The notes: a model not told the origin generated them from the letters alone. A stretch of 13,779 bases of DNA from Ilumatobacteraceae bacterium (GCA_016650435.1 JAENVT010000429.1:1-13779), one strand, 5' to 3'. Shown: positions 1 through 6,920, counted from the first letter of the stretch. Numbers and translations are program-made.

Positions 1-1956
1 CAGCGCTACTTCGAGTCGCGGTTCGGGATGCGCAGTTCGGTCATTTGGATCCCGGACGTGTTCGGCTACCCGGCGACGCTGCCGCAGATCTTCAAACAGG
101 GCGGGTGTTCGCGGTTCATCACTCAGAAGTTGAGTTGGAACAAGCAGAACCTCTTCCCACATTCGACGTTCTGGTGGGAGGGTGTCGATGGCTCACGTGT
201 GCTGACCCATTTCCCACCGGTCGACACCTACAACGCCGAGATCACGCCAGGGGAGGTGCGATACGCCGAAGGCAATTTCAAGGAGCACGGCTGGAGCAAC
301 TGGTCGCTCATGCCGTTCGGCCATGGCAACGGCGGTGGAGGACCGACCCGGGAGATGATGGAACGGGCACGGCGAATGGCCGACCTCGACGGCGTGTCGC
401 CAATCTCGGTCGGCACCGTCGAGCAGTTTTTCGATCATGTAGAGGGCGAAGTTGCGGCCGGCGCACCAGTGCCCGTCTGGACGGGAGAGCTGTACTTCGA
501 GATGCACCGCGGCACGATGACTTCGCAAGCTGCGACCAAGACCGGGAACCGCCTGTGCGAACGGCTGCTGCGCGAGGCCGAACTGTGGTGGGTTGCTGCA
601 GGCGGCGCGCCGCCACACGTCACCGCCGAAATTGATGCTTTGTGGAAGGACGTGTTGCTTCAACAGTTTCACGACATCATTCCGGGCTCGTCGATCGCCT
701 GGGTTGCCGCCGACGCCGAGGCCGCTCACGCCCGAGTTGCGGATCGATTGGAGGCGATCATCGCCGAGGCACTCAACCTCGTCGCGCCCACCGGCCGTTC
801 GGTCGCGAACGCGGCGACACACGCTCGTCGCGAGGTAGTTGCCATCGACGGCGAACCCATGCTGGTCGAGGTGCCTGGATCCGGAATCTCCGAAGTCGGT
901 TCCGTGTCGACAGAAGTCCGTCACGTCGTCGTCACCGATCGCTCGATGAACAACGGCCTGATCGCCGCTTGCTGGAACCTCGACGGTGAAATCTTCTCGA
1001 TCATCGACGTCAAGCAAGGCCGACAACTCCTGCCGGAAGGAAAGCGGATCACGCTCGAACTCGCTCCCGATCACCCCGTGGTCTACGACGCGTGGGATCT
1101 CGAATCGTGGACACGGTCACTCGGTGCGCCGATCACATCGTCGACGTCGATCGAACTTGTCGCCAACCATCCACTGCTGGCCGAGCTGATCGTGCGCCGC
1201 GCATTCGGAGCGTCGATGCTGACCCAGACCTACACGATGCGAGCCGGCAGCGCCCGATTGGACATCACCTTCGACATCGACTGGCACGAGGACGAGAAGC
1301 TCCTGTCACTGATGGTTCCCATCGACGTGCATACCAGCGAGGCGATCTGCGATATCCAATTCGGTCACGTCAAGCGACCAACTCATGCCAGCAGTTCGTG
1401 GGATGCGGCCAAGTTCGAGGTGTGCGCCCACCGGTTCGTGGACTTCAGCGAACCGTCGTTCGGGGTCGCGGTGCTCAACGACGGTCGATACGGCCACGGT
1501 GTACAGAACGGCGGAGTCGCCGTGTCGCTGCTACGGGCCGCGAAGTATCCCGACCCCGATGCCGACCACGGGCGCCACGCCGTGACCATCAGCGTTCTTC
1601 CGCACGGTCCCGGGTTGCACGACGTGTTGCACGAGGCAGAGGCTCTGAATATGCCACTGCGAATCGTCAGCGGCCACGCTGAACGTGCGCACGAAGCGGT
1701 CGTCACGATCGACAACCGCGGAGTCCAGCTCAGCAGTGTCAAACATGCCGACGACGGATCGGGCGATGTGATCGTTCGCCTCTACGAAGCGTGTGGAGAC
1801 CGAGCCACGGTGACGGTTCGCACTTCGTCACGTATTGGCGGCGCCGTGCAATGCAACCTGTTGGAAGAACCGACCGACGAGATCGAATGCAGCGACGGAA
1901 TCGTCTCGCTGACGCTGCGCCCGTTCCAACTCGTCACCCTTCGGCTACAGCGATAG
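1..1956 (+). CDS. Alpha-mannosidase, glycoside hydrolase family 38 (5' truncated by window edge)
   Basis: This is the C-terminal 651 residues of a retaining alpha-mannosidase that removes terminal mannose from alpha-mannosides. The frame is open from base 1, so the true start lies upstream; the ATG at 28 is internal. The visible N-terminus carries the GH38 signature WIPDVFGYP (residues 16-24), whose Asp19 corresponds to the catalytic nucleophile of the MAN2C1-like branch (family knowledge). TQKLSWN, DGSRVLTHFPPVDTYN and the glycine-rich GHGNGGGGPTREM follow. Residues about 165-245 form the helical middle domain, ending with LLQQFHDIIPGSS. The rest is the beta-sandwich C-terminal region. No transmembrane segment is visible in this part. 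The stop lies 10 bases from the stop of the convergent M20 gene, with no clear terminator between them. A catabolic role in mannan or glycan use is inference. The family call is very secure. Confidence 0.95.
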   Translation, partial: QRYFESRFGMRSSVIWIPDVFGYPATLPQIFKQGGCSRFITQKLSWNKQNLFPHSTFWWEGVDGSRVLTHFPPVDTYNAEITPGEVRYAEGNFKEHGWSNWSLMPFGHGNGGGGPTREMMERARRMADLDGVSPISVGTVEQFFDHVEGEVAAGAPVPVWTGELYFEMHRGTMTSQAATKTGNRLCERLLREAELWWVAAGGAPPHVTAEIDALWKDVLLQQFHDIIPGSSIAWVAADAEAAHARVADRLEAIIAEALNLVAPTGRSVANAATHARREVVAIDGEPMLVEVPGSGISEVGSVSTEVRHVVVTDRSMNNGLIAACWNLDGEIFSIIDVKQGRQLLPEGKRITLELAPDHPVVYDAWDLESWTRSLGAPITSSTSIELVANHPLLAELIVRRAFGASMLTQTYTMRAGSARLDITFDIDWHEDEKLLSLMVPIDVHTSEAICDIQFGHVKRPTHASSSWDAAKFEVCAHRFVDFSEPSFGVAVLNDGRYGHGVQNGGVAVSLLRAAKYPDPDADHGRHAVTISVLPHGPGLHDVLHEAEALNMPLRIVSGHAERAHEAVVTIDNRGVQLSSVKHADDGSGDVIVRLYEACGDRATVTVRTSSRIGGAVQCNLLEEPTDEIECSDGIVSLTLRPFQLVTLRLQR

Positions 1957-1966
1957 CACCCGTGCG

Positions 1967-3181
1967 TCAACCGCCGAGATGGTTGAGCGCCATAGCGGCG
2001 TACATCGCTGTGCCGGTGACCATCGCGTCCTCGTCGAAGACGACGTGGTTGGAATGGTTCGGCGCCGCCGTCGCCAGATTGCGATCGGTCGGCGTGCCAC
2101 CGAGGAACACCATCGCCCCGGGGATCCGCTGCAACACGTAGCTGAAATCCTCAGCGCCCATGATGGGGTTTGGCAGCCTCATCACCTTGTCGGCGCCGAC
2201 CAACTCGTGGGCGAGATCGAGCACGACATCTGCTTGCGCCTTGTCGTTGATCGTCACCGGATATCCATCGACGAGGTTCACCGTCACCTCGGCATCGTGT
2301 GCCGCGGCGACTCCCTCGGCAACGCGGCGAATACCCTCGTGCACGGCGCGACGGGTGCGCTCGCTGACGGCGCGGATCGTGCCTTCGATCTCGGCGGTCT
2401 CGGGAATGATGTTGTTCACGGTGCCGGCCGTGATCTTTCCGACGGTGACGACGGCAGGGTCGAACACGTCGATGCGCCGGGTGATCATCGTCTGCAGCGC
2501 CTGCACGATCTCGCAGGCGATGGGGATGGGATCGAGGGCTCGATACGGCTCGCTGGCGTGACCGCCGCGTCCTTTGACGGTGATGAACATTGTGTCGGCC
2601 GCCGCCATGATCGAGCCACCTTTACAGCTGAGCCAACCGGTCGGCAACGACGACGTGATGTGCAATGCAAAGGCACCAGTGACCGGTGACTCTGAACCGT
2701 CGGCTCGGTTGGGAAGTTCGAGCAGGCCCTCCTCGAGCATGAACCTTGCGCCGTGGTTGCCCTCCTCGCCTGGTTGGAACATGAACAGCACGCGCCCGGA
2801 GATGTCGGCGCGCTGCGCGCTCAGCAACTTGGCAGCGCCAACCAGCATCGAGGTGTGGGTGTCGTGGCCACAGGCGTGCATCGACCCTTCACTTTTCGAG
2901 CTGAAGTCGAGCCCTGTGTCTTCGGTCAGCGGCAGCGCGTCCATGTCGCCTCGCAGCAGCACCGTTGGGCCTGGCTTCCCGCCGTCGAGCAATGCGGCGA
3001 TTCCGCTGGTGGTCTCGTGCAAGGTCACGTCCAGCGGCAAGCCGTCCAACGCCTCGAGGACGTTTTCGCGGGTGATCGGCAGGTCGTTGCCGATCTCCGG
3101 CCATTGGTGCAGAGTGCGGCGCAACTCCACCATGTCGGTCAGCAGATCGTGGGCTCCGTCGCGCAGCGAGTCGAGTTCCAT
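1967..3181 (-). CDS. M20-family metallo-amidohydrolase (N-acyl amino acid / hippurate hydrolase type)
   Basis: The 404-residue product is a dinuclear-metal amidase or peptidase of the M20D type, which cleaves N-acylated amino acids. In order it shows LRRTLHQWPEIG near the N-terminus, LRGDMDALPL (residues 76-85), the metal-binding MHACGHDTH (101-109, Cys104 and His106 as expected ligands), QPGEEG (136-141, with the catalytic base and a metal-ligand Glu), GRGGHAS near 200 in the lid domain, and MGAEDFSYVL near the C-terminus. Length matches the family (about 390-410). The frame stays open to 3442, but that extension is Arg-rich and antisense to the Nudix gene. The ATG at 3181 is preferred because it starts at the usual family N-terminus and has a -10-like TACCAT six bases before it. 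No signal peptide is seen, so it is probably cytoplasmic. The exact substrate cannot be told. Confidence 0.94.
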   Translation of the reverse strand: MELDSLRDGAHDLLTDMVELRRTLHQWPEIGNDLPITRENVLEALDGLPLDVTLHETTSGIAALLDGGKPGPTVLLRGDMDALPLTEDTGLDFSSKSEGSMHACGHDTHTSMLVGAAKLLSAQRADISGRVLFMFQPGEEGNHGARFMLEEGLLELPNRADGSESPVTGAFALHITSSLPTGWLSCKGGSIMAAADTMFITVKGRGGHASEPYRALDPIPIACEIVQALQTMITRRIDVFDPAVVTVGKITAGTVNNIIPETAEIEGTIRAVSERTRRAVHEGIRRVAEGVAAAHDAEVTVNLVDGYPVTINDKAQADVVLDLAHELVGADKVMRLPNPIMGAEDFSYVLQRIPGAMVFLGGTPTDRNLATAAPNHSNHVVFDEDAMVTGTAMYAAMALNHLGG

Positions 3182-3187
3182 GCCCGA

Positions 3188-3193
3188 ATGGTA
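3188..3193 (-). promoter_or_regulatory. Putative -10 element (TACCAT) for the M20 gene, leaderless type
   Basis: TACCAT on the minus strand lies 6 bases upstream of the ATG at 3181, so transcription would begin at or next to the start codon. The spacer between the divergent M20 and Nudix genes is only 23 bases (3182-3204), so both promoters must be packed here or overlap the coding regions. On the plus strand, TAGACCT (3192-3198) lies 6 bases before the Nudix ATG but is one base off the TANNNT pattern. No convincing -35 was found. Confidence 0.4.
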
Positions 3194-3204
3194 GACCTGC
3201 GCCG

Positions 3205-3693
3205 ATGACGGAGGAACTGGTCGACATCGTCGATGACGACGACATCGTGATCGCCACGGTGACCCGTTCGGAAATGCGTTCCCGCAGGTTGCAACACCGT
3301 TCGGTCGGCATAGCCGTGATGTCTTCCGACGGTCGGTTGCTGATCCACCGGCGCAGCCTCGCCAAGGACATCTGGCCCGGCTGGTGGGACATCGCTGCGG
3401 GTGGTGTCGTCGCCGCCGGCGAGACGTACGAGCAAGCGGCACGGCGTGAGCTCGAAGAGGAACTGGGTGTCGACGGCGATATGGAATTTCTCGGCCAATC
3501 GCGCTACGTCGACGACGACGTGGCCGAGATGTGTCGCGGCTACCGCGTGGTGCACGACGGTCCGTTCGCGTTCAACGACGGCGAGGTCAGCGAAGTCCGC
3601 TGGGTGACGTTCGCCGAGCTCGAAGCGATGCGCACGACGCACCGCTTCCTCCCCGACAGCATCACCCTGCTGTTACCACTACTTCGCTCCTGA
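3205..3693 (+). CDS. Nudix hydrolase (YfcD / isopentenyl-diphosphate isomerase-like subgroup)
   Basis: The 162-residue Nudix protein would hydrolyse a nucleoside diphosphate linked to another moiety, using divalent metal. The complete Nudix box GX5EX7REUXEEXGU spans residues 67-89 (Gly67, Glu73, Arg81-Glu82, Glu85-Glu86, Gly88). The N-terminus (ELVDIVDDDDIVIATVTRSE) and the stretch LLIHRRSLAKDIWPG before the box resemble the YfcD branch, which also looks like IPP isomerase type 1. The ATG at 3205 is the only start that precedes this family N-terminus. It is divergent from the M20 gene with a 23-base spacer. The substrate is unknown; a house-cleaning role is inference. Family assignment is secure. 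Confidence 0.93.
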   Translation: MTEELVDIVDDDDIVIATVTRSEMRSRRLQHRSVGIAVMSSDGRLLIHRRSLAKDIWPGWWDIAAGGVVAAGETYEQAARRELEEELGVDGDMEFLGQSRYVDDDVAEMCRGYRVVHDGPFAFNDGEVSEVRWVTFAELEAMRTTHRFLPDSITLLLPLLRS

Positions 3694-3731
3694 CGTTCCG
3701 CTTTCGACAACCCGCCATGCCTCTATGTGGT

Positions 3732-3745
3732 GAGCAACTTTGCTC
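3732..3745 (+). promoter_or_regulatory. Short hairpin directly before the WXG100 ribosome binding site
   Basis: GAGCAA (3732-3737) and TTGCTC (3740-3745) are perfect inverted repeats around a 2-base centre; a real loop would leave about 5 pairs. The hairpin lies 38 bases after the Nudix stop and ends 2 bases before the ribosome binding site of the WXG100 gene. It could protect the 5' end of that transcript or act as a weak end for the Nudix transcript. Nothing in the sequence decides between these. Confidence 0.3.
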
Positions 3746-3747
3746 CC

Positions 3748-3757
3748 GAGGAGGAAA
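3748..3757 (+). promoter_or_regulatory. Strong Shine-Dalgarno sequence of the WXG100 gene
   Basis: GAGGAGGAAA ends 5 bases before the ATG at 3763 and matches the anti-Shine-Dalgarno sequence over GGAGG. It fixes the start at 3763 rather than at the earlier in-frame GTG at 3727. It is the only strong site of this kind I found in the window; most other leading genes have a -10-like hexamer next to the start codon instead. This suggests a highly translated product. Confidence 0.8.
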
Positions 3758-3762
3758 CTGAA

Positions 3763-4032
3763 ATGAGCATGTACGGCGCGAACCCCGAGCAGTTGAACGG
3801 CCTCGGCCGATCGATGAAGCAACAGAGGACCGCAATCGACGGAGTGATCGCCGCGGTCAGTTCGGCACTCGCCGGAACGGTGTGGGAGGGCCCGGCACGC
3901 CAACAGTTCGAGAGCGAATGGAACACCTCGTTCAAGAGCGCGCTGAACAGGCTGAACGAGGCATTCGAAGTAGCGGGTACCGATTGCATCAACCGCAGCG
4001 CCGATCTGCAGCGAGTGATGGGCGCTCGCTGA
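3763..4032 (+). CDS. WXG100-family (ESAT-6/CFP-10-like) protein
   Basis: The 89-residue protein has the size and layout of WXG100 proteins: two helices joined by a turn carrying Trp-X-Gly. The turn is TVWEGPARQQFESEW, with WEG at about residues 44-46. Family members form helical-hairpin dimers and are usually exported by ESX/type VII secretion systems without a signal peptide; none is seen here. The start at 3763 is set by the strong ribosome binding site. The gene stands alone: no partner WXG100 gene, EccC-type ATPase or other ESX component lies in this window, and a perfect hairpin follows 10 bases after the stop. The canonical C-terminal YxxxD/E export signal is not evident; the chain ends near RVMGAR. 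It may be one half of a homodimer or may use a secretion system encoded elsewhere (inference). Confidence 0.88.
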   Translation: MSMYGANPEQLNGLGRSMKQQRTAIDGVIAAVSSALAGTVWEGPARQQFESEWNTSFKSALNRLNEAFEVAGTDCINRSADLQRVMGAR

Positions 4033-4042
4033 CGATCACGGC

Positions 4043-4082
4043 GCGCCGGCCCGGTCCTCCCTACCCGTCCCCGGGCCGGCGC
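4043..4082 (+). terminator. Perfect 12-bp GC-rich hairpin after the WXG100 gene
   Basis: GCGCCGGCCCGG (4043-4054) and CCGGGCCGGCGC (4071-4082) are exact inverted repeats around a 16-base pyrimidine-rich loop. The stem starts 10 bases after the WXG100 stop. No T-run follows, so it is not a textbook intrinsic terminator. In high-GC actinobacteria, tract-less hairpins can end or stabilise transcripts (established knowledge). It separates the WXG100 gene from the operon starting at 4112. Confidence 0.65.
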
Positions 4083-4097
4083 AGCTGCGTCGTTGGC

Positions 4098-4103
4098 TAC
4101 AGT
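4098..4103 (+). promoter_or_regulatory. Putative -10 element (TACAGT) of the 4112-5941 operon
   Basis: TACAGT lies 8 bases before the GTG start codon at 4112, the distance expected for a leaderless transcript. The place where a -35 would fall overlaps the right arm of the hairpin ending at 4082 and shows no TTGACA-like hexamer. Confidence 0.4.
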
Positions 4104-4111
4104 TCCGTCGC

Positions 4112-4354
4112 GTGCTGCTGCTCGAGTTCACCATCGAACCTTTTGTCGAGGGCGAACCAGGTCCGCACGTCATTTCCGCCGTTGAAGCCGCTCAGGCACT
4201 CGGCTACGACATCGACTTCGGGCCGTTCGGATCCAGTTGCAGCGTCCCGGCGACGGAGGCCGGTCAGGTTGCCAAGGCGGTGCTCGACGCGGCCTTCGCC
4301 AATGGTGCCACCCACGTCAGCCTGCACGCCGAACGCCTTCCGGAGGCCACGTGA
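4112..4354 (+). CDS. MTH1187-family thiamine-binding protein (DUF77/YkoF-like fold)
   Basis: The 80-residue product begins with LLLEFTIEPFVEGEPGPHV and continues with EAAQALGYDIDFGPFGSS, the pattern of the small thiamine-binding (PF01910, MTH1187/YkoF-like) family. Members form ferredoxin-like subunits that bind thiamine or related hydroxymethylpyrimidine compounds (family knowledge). A second alpha/beta unit, from about residue 46 to 75 (TEAGQVAKAVLDAAFANGATHVSLH when read in two parts), completes the fold. The start is GTG at 4112, where the family motif begins, and a TACAGT hexamer lies 8 bases upstream. The stop overlaps the GTG start of the next gene by 4 bases, so translation is probably coupled. 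A role as a thiamine sensor or carrier for this operon is inference. Confidence 0.82.
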   Translation: MLLLEFTIEPFVEGEPGPHVISAVEAAQALGYDIDFGPFGSSCSVPATEAGQVAKAVLDAAFANGATHVSLHAERLPEAT

Positions 4355-4716
4355 GTGGGTTGCCGCGCCATCCGTTCGTGTTGGCCGTGAAACCAGTGGT
4401 CGAAGCCCTCGGCGCAACGTTGGTTCCAGCCGATGAACGCGAACCCGGCGACATGCCGCTGCGGTGGGAAGGCTCGATCATCGCCGCTGTGCGGATGGCA
4501 CCATTGCACGGTGCACTTGATCGCCTGATCGATGCGGTCGAGCGCGAGTTCGGCGCTCCTCTTCCATCACTGGCGCGCGAAGACAAGCAACGTGCCATCC
4601 GGCTGCTCGACGAACGCGGTGCGTTCACCTTGCGACGCGCGGTAGAAGATGTCGCCGACGCGATGGGGGTCAGCCGGATCACCGTGTACAACTACCTCAA
4701 CGCCTTGCACCGATGA
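4351..4716 (+). CDS. Small HTH DNA-binding protein with a YheO-type C-terminal domain
   Basis: The 121-residue product has a C-terminal helix-turn-helix (about residues 85-121) ending LRRAVEDVADAMGVSRITVYNYLNALHR when read in two parts. This matches the HTH_22 domain of YheO-like regulators, in which the motif GVSR.TVYNYL is typical. The N-terminal half (VLAVKPVVEALGATLVP, then GSIIAAVRM) is shorter than the PAS-like sensor of full YheO proteins and may be a reduced form or a different domain. The GTG at 4351 is chosen because it overlaps the preceding stop in a GTGA junction; the frame extends further upstream only as a shadow of the thiamine-binding gene. The 3' end overlaps the GrpB-like gene by 4 bases (ATGA). 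It is probably a transcription factor for this operon; its ligand is unknown. Confidence 0.78.
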   Translation: MSGLPRHPFVLAVKPVVEALGATLVPADEREPGDMPLRWEGSIIAAVRMAPLHGALDRLIDAVEREFGAPLPSLAREDKQRAIRLLDERGAFTLRRAVEDVADAMGVSRITVYNYLNALHR

Positions 4717-5255
4717 CCAATCCGATCGTCGTGGTCGACTACGACCCCCAATGGCCCGCTGCGTTCTCCACCATCCGAGTCACGTTGGAGACGGCCCTCG
4801 CCAGCGTGCCGGTGCTCGGTATCGAGCATGTCGGTTCGACATCGGTGCCAGGTCTGGCGGCCAAGCCGGTCATCGACATCGACGTGATCGTCGATCGTTC
4901 ACACGTCGGCGATGCCGCCGCCGCTCTCGAGTCCTTCGGATACGCACCTCTCGGTGACATGGGCGTACCGGACAGGTACGCATTCAAGGCGCCATCCGAC
5001 GCGATCCGACAGAACACCTATGTCATCGTCGATGGCTGCCTCTCGTTGCGCAACCACCTCGGGCTGCGCGATGTCCTCCGCGGTGATACGGAATTGCGCG
5101 ACGAGTATTCGTCGGTCAAGCGTCGACTCGCTGCGGCGACCGACGACATCGACGTGTACGTCGACGGCAAGATCGATGTCGTCCGGCGGGTGCTTGCCCG
5201 AGCGGGCCTTGCCGACGGCGAACTCTACGAGATCGAAGCCGGCAACCGATTGTGA
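4713..5255 (+). CDS. GrpB family protein (nucleotidyltransferase-like fold)
   Basis: The 180-residue protein matches the GrpB/UPF0157 family (PF04229). It opens with VVVDYDPQWPAAF, carries the diagnostic IEHVGSTSVPGLAAKPVIDI (residues 37-56) and then a run of acidic and beta-strand residues (DIDVIVD). The Gly-Ser motif followed by paired aspartates resembles the active site of the DNA polymerase beta-type nucleotidyltransferase superfamily. The biochemical activity of most members is not known to me, although fusions and neighbours often involve CoaE or small-molecule metabolism. Length is typical (about 170-190). The gene overlaps its neighbours by 4 bases on both sides (ATGA at 4713, GTGA at 5252), so it is read as part of one operon. 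Confidence 0.92.
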   Translation: MTNPIVVVDYDPQWPAAFSTIRVTLETALASVPVLGIEHVGSTSVPGLAAKPVIDIDVIVDRSHVGDAAAALESFGYAPLGDMGVPDRYAFKAPSDAIRQNTYVIVDGCLSLRNHLGLRDVLRGDTELRDEYSSVKRRLAAATDDIDVYVDGKIDVVRRVLARAGLADGELYEIEAGNRL

Positions 5256-5941
5256 GCGATTTCGATGTGATCGGCTTCGACGCCGACGACACCCTGTGGC
5301 ACAGCGAGGACGGGTTTCTCGCCAACGAGCAGCGGTTCGTCGAGCTGATCGCGCCGTACGCGCCCGAGGGCGTGGCGGTGAAGGAGGCACTGACTGCCAC
5401 GGAACGCAAGAACCTGTCCACCTTCGGCTACGGCGTGAAGTCGTTCGGGTTGTCGATGGTCGAGGCCGCGGTCACCATCAGCGGCGGCCGTGTTCCGTCA
5501 ACCGTCGTCGCTGAGATGGTCGAGATGGTCAGGGGACAACTCGAGGAGCCGGTGCGGTTGCTGGATCATGTTCCCGAAGTCCTGGCAGAGGTTGGCGCGA
5601 CGCGGCGGATGATCCTCATCACCAAAGGCGATCTCATCCACCAGACCCACAAGGTCACCACCAGCGGGTTGGCGCACCATTTCGAACACGTCGAGATCGT
5701 GCTGGAAAAGGACCCGGAGACGTACTCGAGGGTGTTGGCGCAACTGAGTATCGACCCGACCCGGTTCTGCATGGTGGGCAACAGCGTGCGCAGCGACATC
5801 TTGCCCGTGTTGGCACTCGGCGGGCACGGTGTGCACGTTCCATACCCGATCCTGTGGGACCTCGAGCAGGTCGATCACGACGAACATTTCGTCGAACTCA
5901 CATCGCTTGCCGACCTCCCCGCCTGGCTCGCCAGCCGTTAG
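5252..5941 (+). CDS. HAD-superfamily hydrolase (phosphatase)
   Basis: The 229-residue HAD protein contains all four motifs. Motif I is DADDT (Asp10 nucleophile, Asp12 general acid), motif II ends at Thr124 in ILITKGD, motif III is Lys153 in LEKDPETY, and motif IV is VGNSVRSD with metal-binding Asp182. A helical cap (about residues 17-100) between motifs I and II suggests a C1-type small-molecule phosphatase. The GTG start at 5252 overlaps the GrpB-like stop by 4 bases. The substrate is unknown. Because the operon begins with a thiamine-binding protein, thiamine monophosphate or a pyrimidine phosphate is a testable guess only. It is the last gene of the operon; a small hairpin follows 31 bases after the stop. 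Confidence 0.9.
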   Translation: MSDFDVIGFDADDTLWHSEDGFLANEQRFVELIAPYAPEGVAVKEALTATERKNLSTFGYGVKSFGLSMVEAAVTISGGRVPSTVVAEMVEMVRGQLEEPVRLLDHVPEVLAEVGATRRMILITKGDLIHQTHKVTTSGLAHHFEHVEIVLEKDPETYSRVLAQLSIDPTRFCMVGNSVRSDILPVLALGGHGVHVPYPILWDLEQVDHDEHFVELTSLADLPAWLASR

Positions 5942-6211
5942 AGGGGGCCTAGGGAGATGAATTGGGCAAATTGACCACTACATGCAGTGGTCTCCAGTTG
6001 AGTCGCGCGACGATGGCCACGGTGTCTTTCGCTTGCCAACCCGCTCCATCAGGGCATTCGGTGCTACTTGGGATGCGCGACACTGGGATGCACAGCAGAA
6101 AGGCACTCTGATGGAACAACCCCGGCCGAGATAACCCCGATGGCGACAACAGCACAGCACCGGAAGTCACGCCTTACCGACGCGCGCGACTGGTGAGTTC
6201 GATCTGCGCCG
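5942..6211 (+). other. Gene-poor stretch between convergent genes (HAD and lipoprotein)
   Basis: No gene is supported in these 270 bases. Base composition is visibly less GC-rich than in the operon to the left. A short hairpin at 5973-5992 is the only structured element found near the HAD stop. A reading frame on the minus strand (5949-6170) has no recognisable motif and no ribosome binding site. GGGATGC occurs twice within 25 bases near 6070-6095, without further pattern. Confidence 0.5.
5973..5992 (+). terminator. Weak hairpin downstream of the HAD gene
   Basis: GACCACT (5973-5979) and AGTGGTC (5986-5992) are perfect inverted repeats with a 6-base loop, 31 bases after the HAD stop. There is no T-run. 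It may mark the 3' end of the 4112-5941 operon, but the stem is short. Confidence 0.35.
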
Positions 6212-6883
6212 CTAGCTGCCTGTAAGCCGCTCGTAATACGCGTTAGCGATTTCATGCGCTTGCTCCTCAGACACAGATCCTGGGGGCCCTTGCAGATCCA
6301 GCGTGTACACGACGGCACCATCAGTGAACCCCACCCAGTAGCTGTCGCGGGGCCGTTGCTCGGTGGTCCCGACCTTTTCGATGTCCTCGAGCGTCGCAAT
6401 CCGGTGGACGCCGCGTGCACCCGCAATGTCACCCACGTCGAAGTCGCTTATCTGCGTGGCACAACTCCCGGGGCATGGCTTCTTCAAGTCCGTTTCGAGA
6501 AACTCGAGTGCGCTTTTCGCTCCGTCTTCAGACTCGACTTCGATGAACGAACTGAAGACATGGGGTGACGTCTCCGAACTATGCGTCTCTCCGAAGAAAC
6601 GTACGTCCACACCCGCCACCTTGAAGCCGGCGTCCTGAAAGACCGCGGTCATCTCTGCCTTGTCAGGATCGATTGAGGCGTCAGTCAGCACCGCGATGAA
6701 CTCGTCGAAGTCGTCCGTTGTTTGACGCTTCTCAACCGGATCCGTGTTCGAACCGGGAGCATCTTCGACCGTCAAAAATCGCTGCGCGACCGGAACGGGT
6801 ACGGCGGTCGCATCATCACGACCGCCGCAGGACACGAGTGTCACCGCCGTCACAGCTACGAGGAGTGGGAAGGCGAAGCGCAC
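6212..6883 (-). CDS. Predicted lipoprotein of unknown function
   Basis: The 223-residue product starts with a short signal peptide (one Arg, then FAFPLLVAVTAVT) and a lipobox LVSC with the acylated Cys at residue 19, followed by Gly-Gly and a low-complexity linker. It is therefore predicted to be exported and anchored to the outer face of the membrane. The mature part is acidic and shows no motif I recognise; a Cys pair (PCPGSC) near the middle could form a disulfide. The GTG start at 6883 is chosen because it gives a normal signal peptide and lies 8 bases after a TAGGAT hexamer with a TTGTAG 17 bases further up. An upstream ATG (6943) would add 20 residues and run through that promoter. Codon third positions look less GC-rich than in neighbours, suggesting a recently acquired or fast-evolving gene (inference). 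Confidence 0.72.
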   Translation of the reverse strand: MRFAFPLLVAVTAVTLVSCGGRDDATAVPVPVAQRFLTVEDAPGSNTDPVEKRQTTDDFDEFIAVLTDASIDPDKAEMTAVFQDAGFKVAGVDVRFFGETHSSETSPHVFSSFIEVESEDGAKSALEFLETDLKKPCPGSCATQISDFDVGDIAGARGVHRIATLEDIEKVGTTEQRPRDSYWVGFTDGAVVYTLDLQGPPGSVSEEQAHEIANAYYERLTGS

Positions 6884-6891
6884 CGCGCTCG

Positions 6892-6920
6892 ATCCTAAGA
6901 CGAGCAGGAGCCATCTACAA
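6892..6920 (-). promoter_or_regulatory. Putative promoter of the lipoprotein gene (TTGTAG - 17 bp - TAGGAT)
   Basis: On the minus strand TTGTAG (6915-6920) and TAGGAT (6892-6897) are spaced by exactly 17 bases, the ideal sigma-70-type distance. The -10 lies 8 bases before the GTG at 6883, so the transcript would be leaderless or nearly so. It is the only start in the window where I could match both hexamers. Confidence 0.5.

Noticed and set aside
193..1074. Long minus-strand frame of 293 codons inside the alpha-mannosidase gene
   Set aside because: It is antisense to a strongly conserved GH38 domain, has no recognised motif and no start signal; long shadow frames are common in GC-rich coding DNA.
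3182..3442. N-terminal extension of the M20 protein up to 3442
   Set aside because: It is Arg/Pro-rich, antisense to the Nudix domain and precedes the normal family N-terminus at 3181.
5949..6170. Minus-strand frame of 73 codons in the gap after the HAD gene
   Set aside because: I wondered about a transposase or recombinase remnant near its end, but no motif supports that and there is no ribosome binding site.
6740..6760. tRNA T-loop-like GTTCGAAC within the lipoprotein gene
   Set aside because: No acceptor, anticodon or D-arm can be formed around it, and it lies inside a coding frame.
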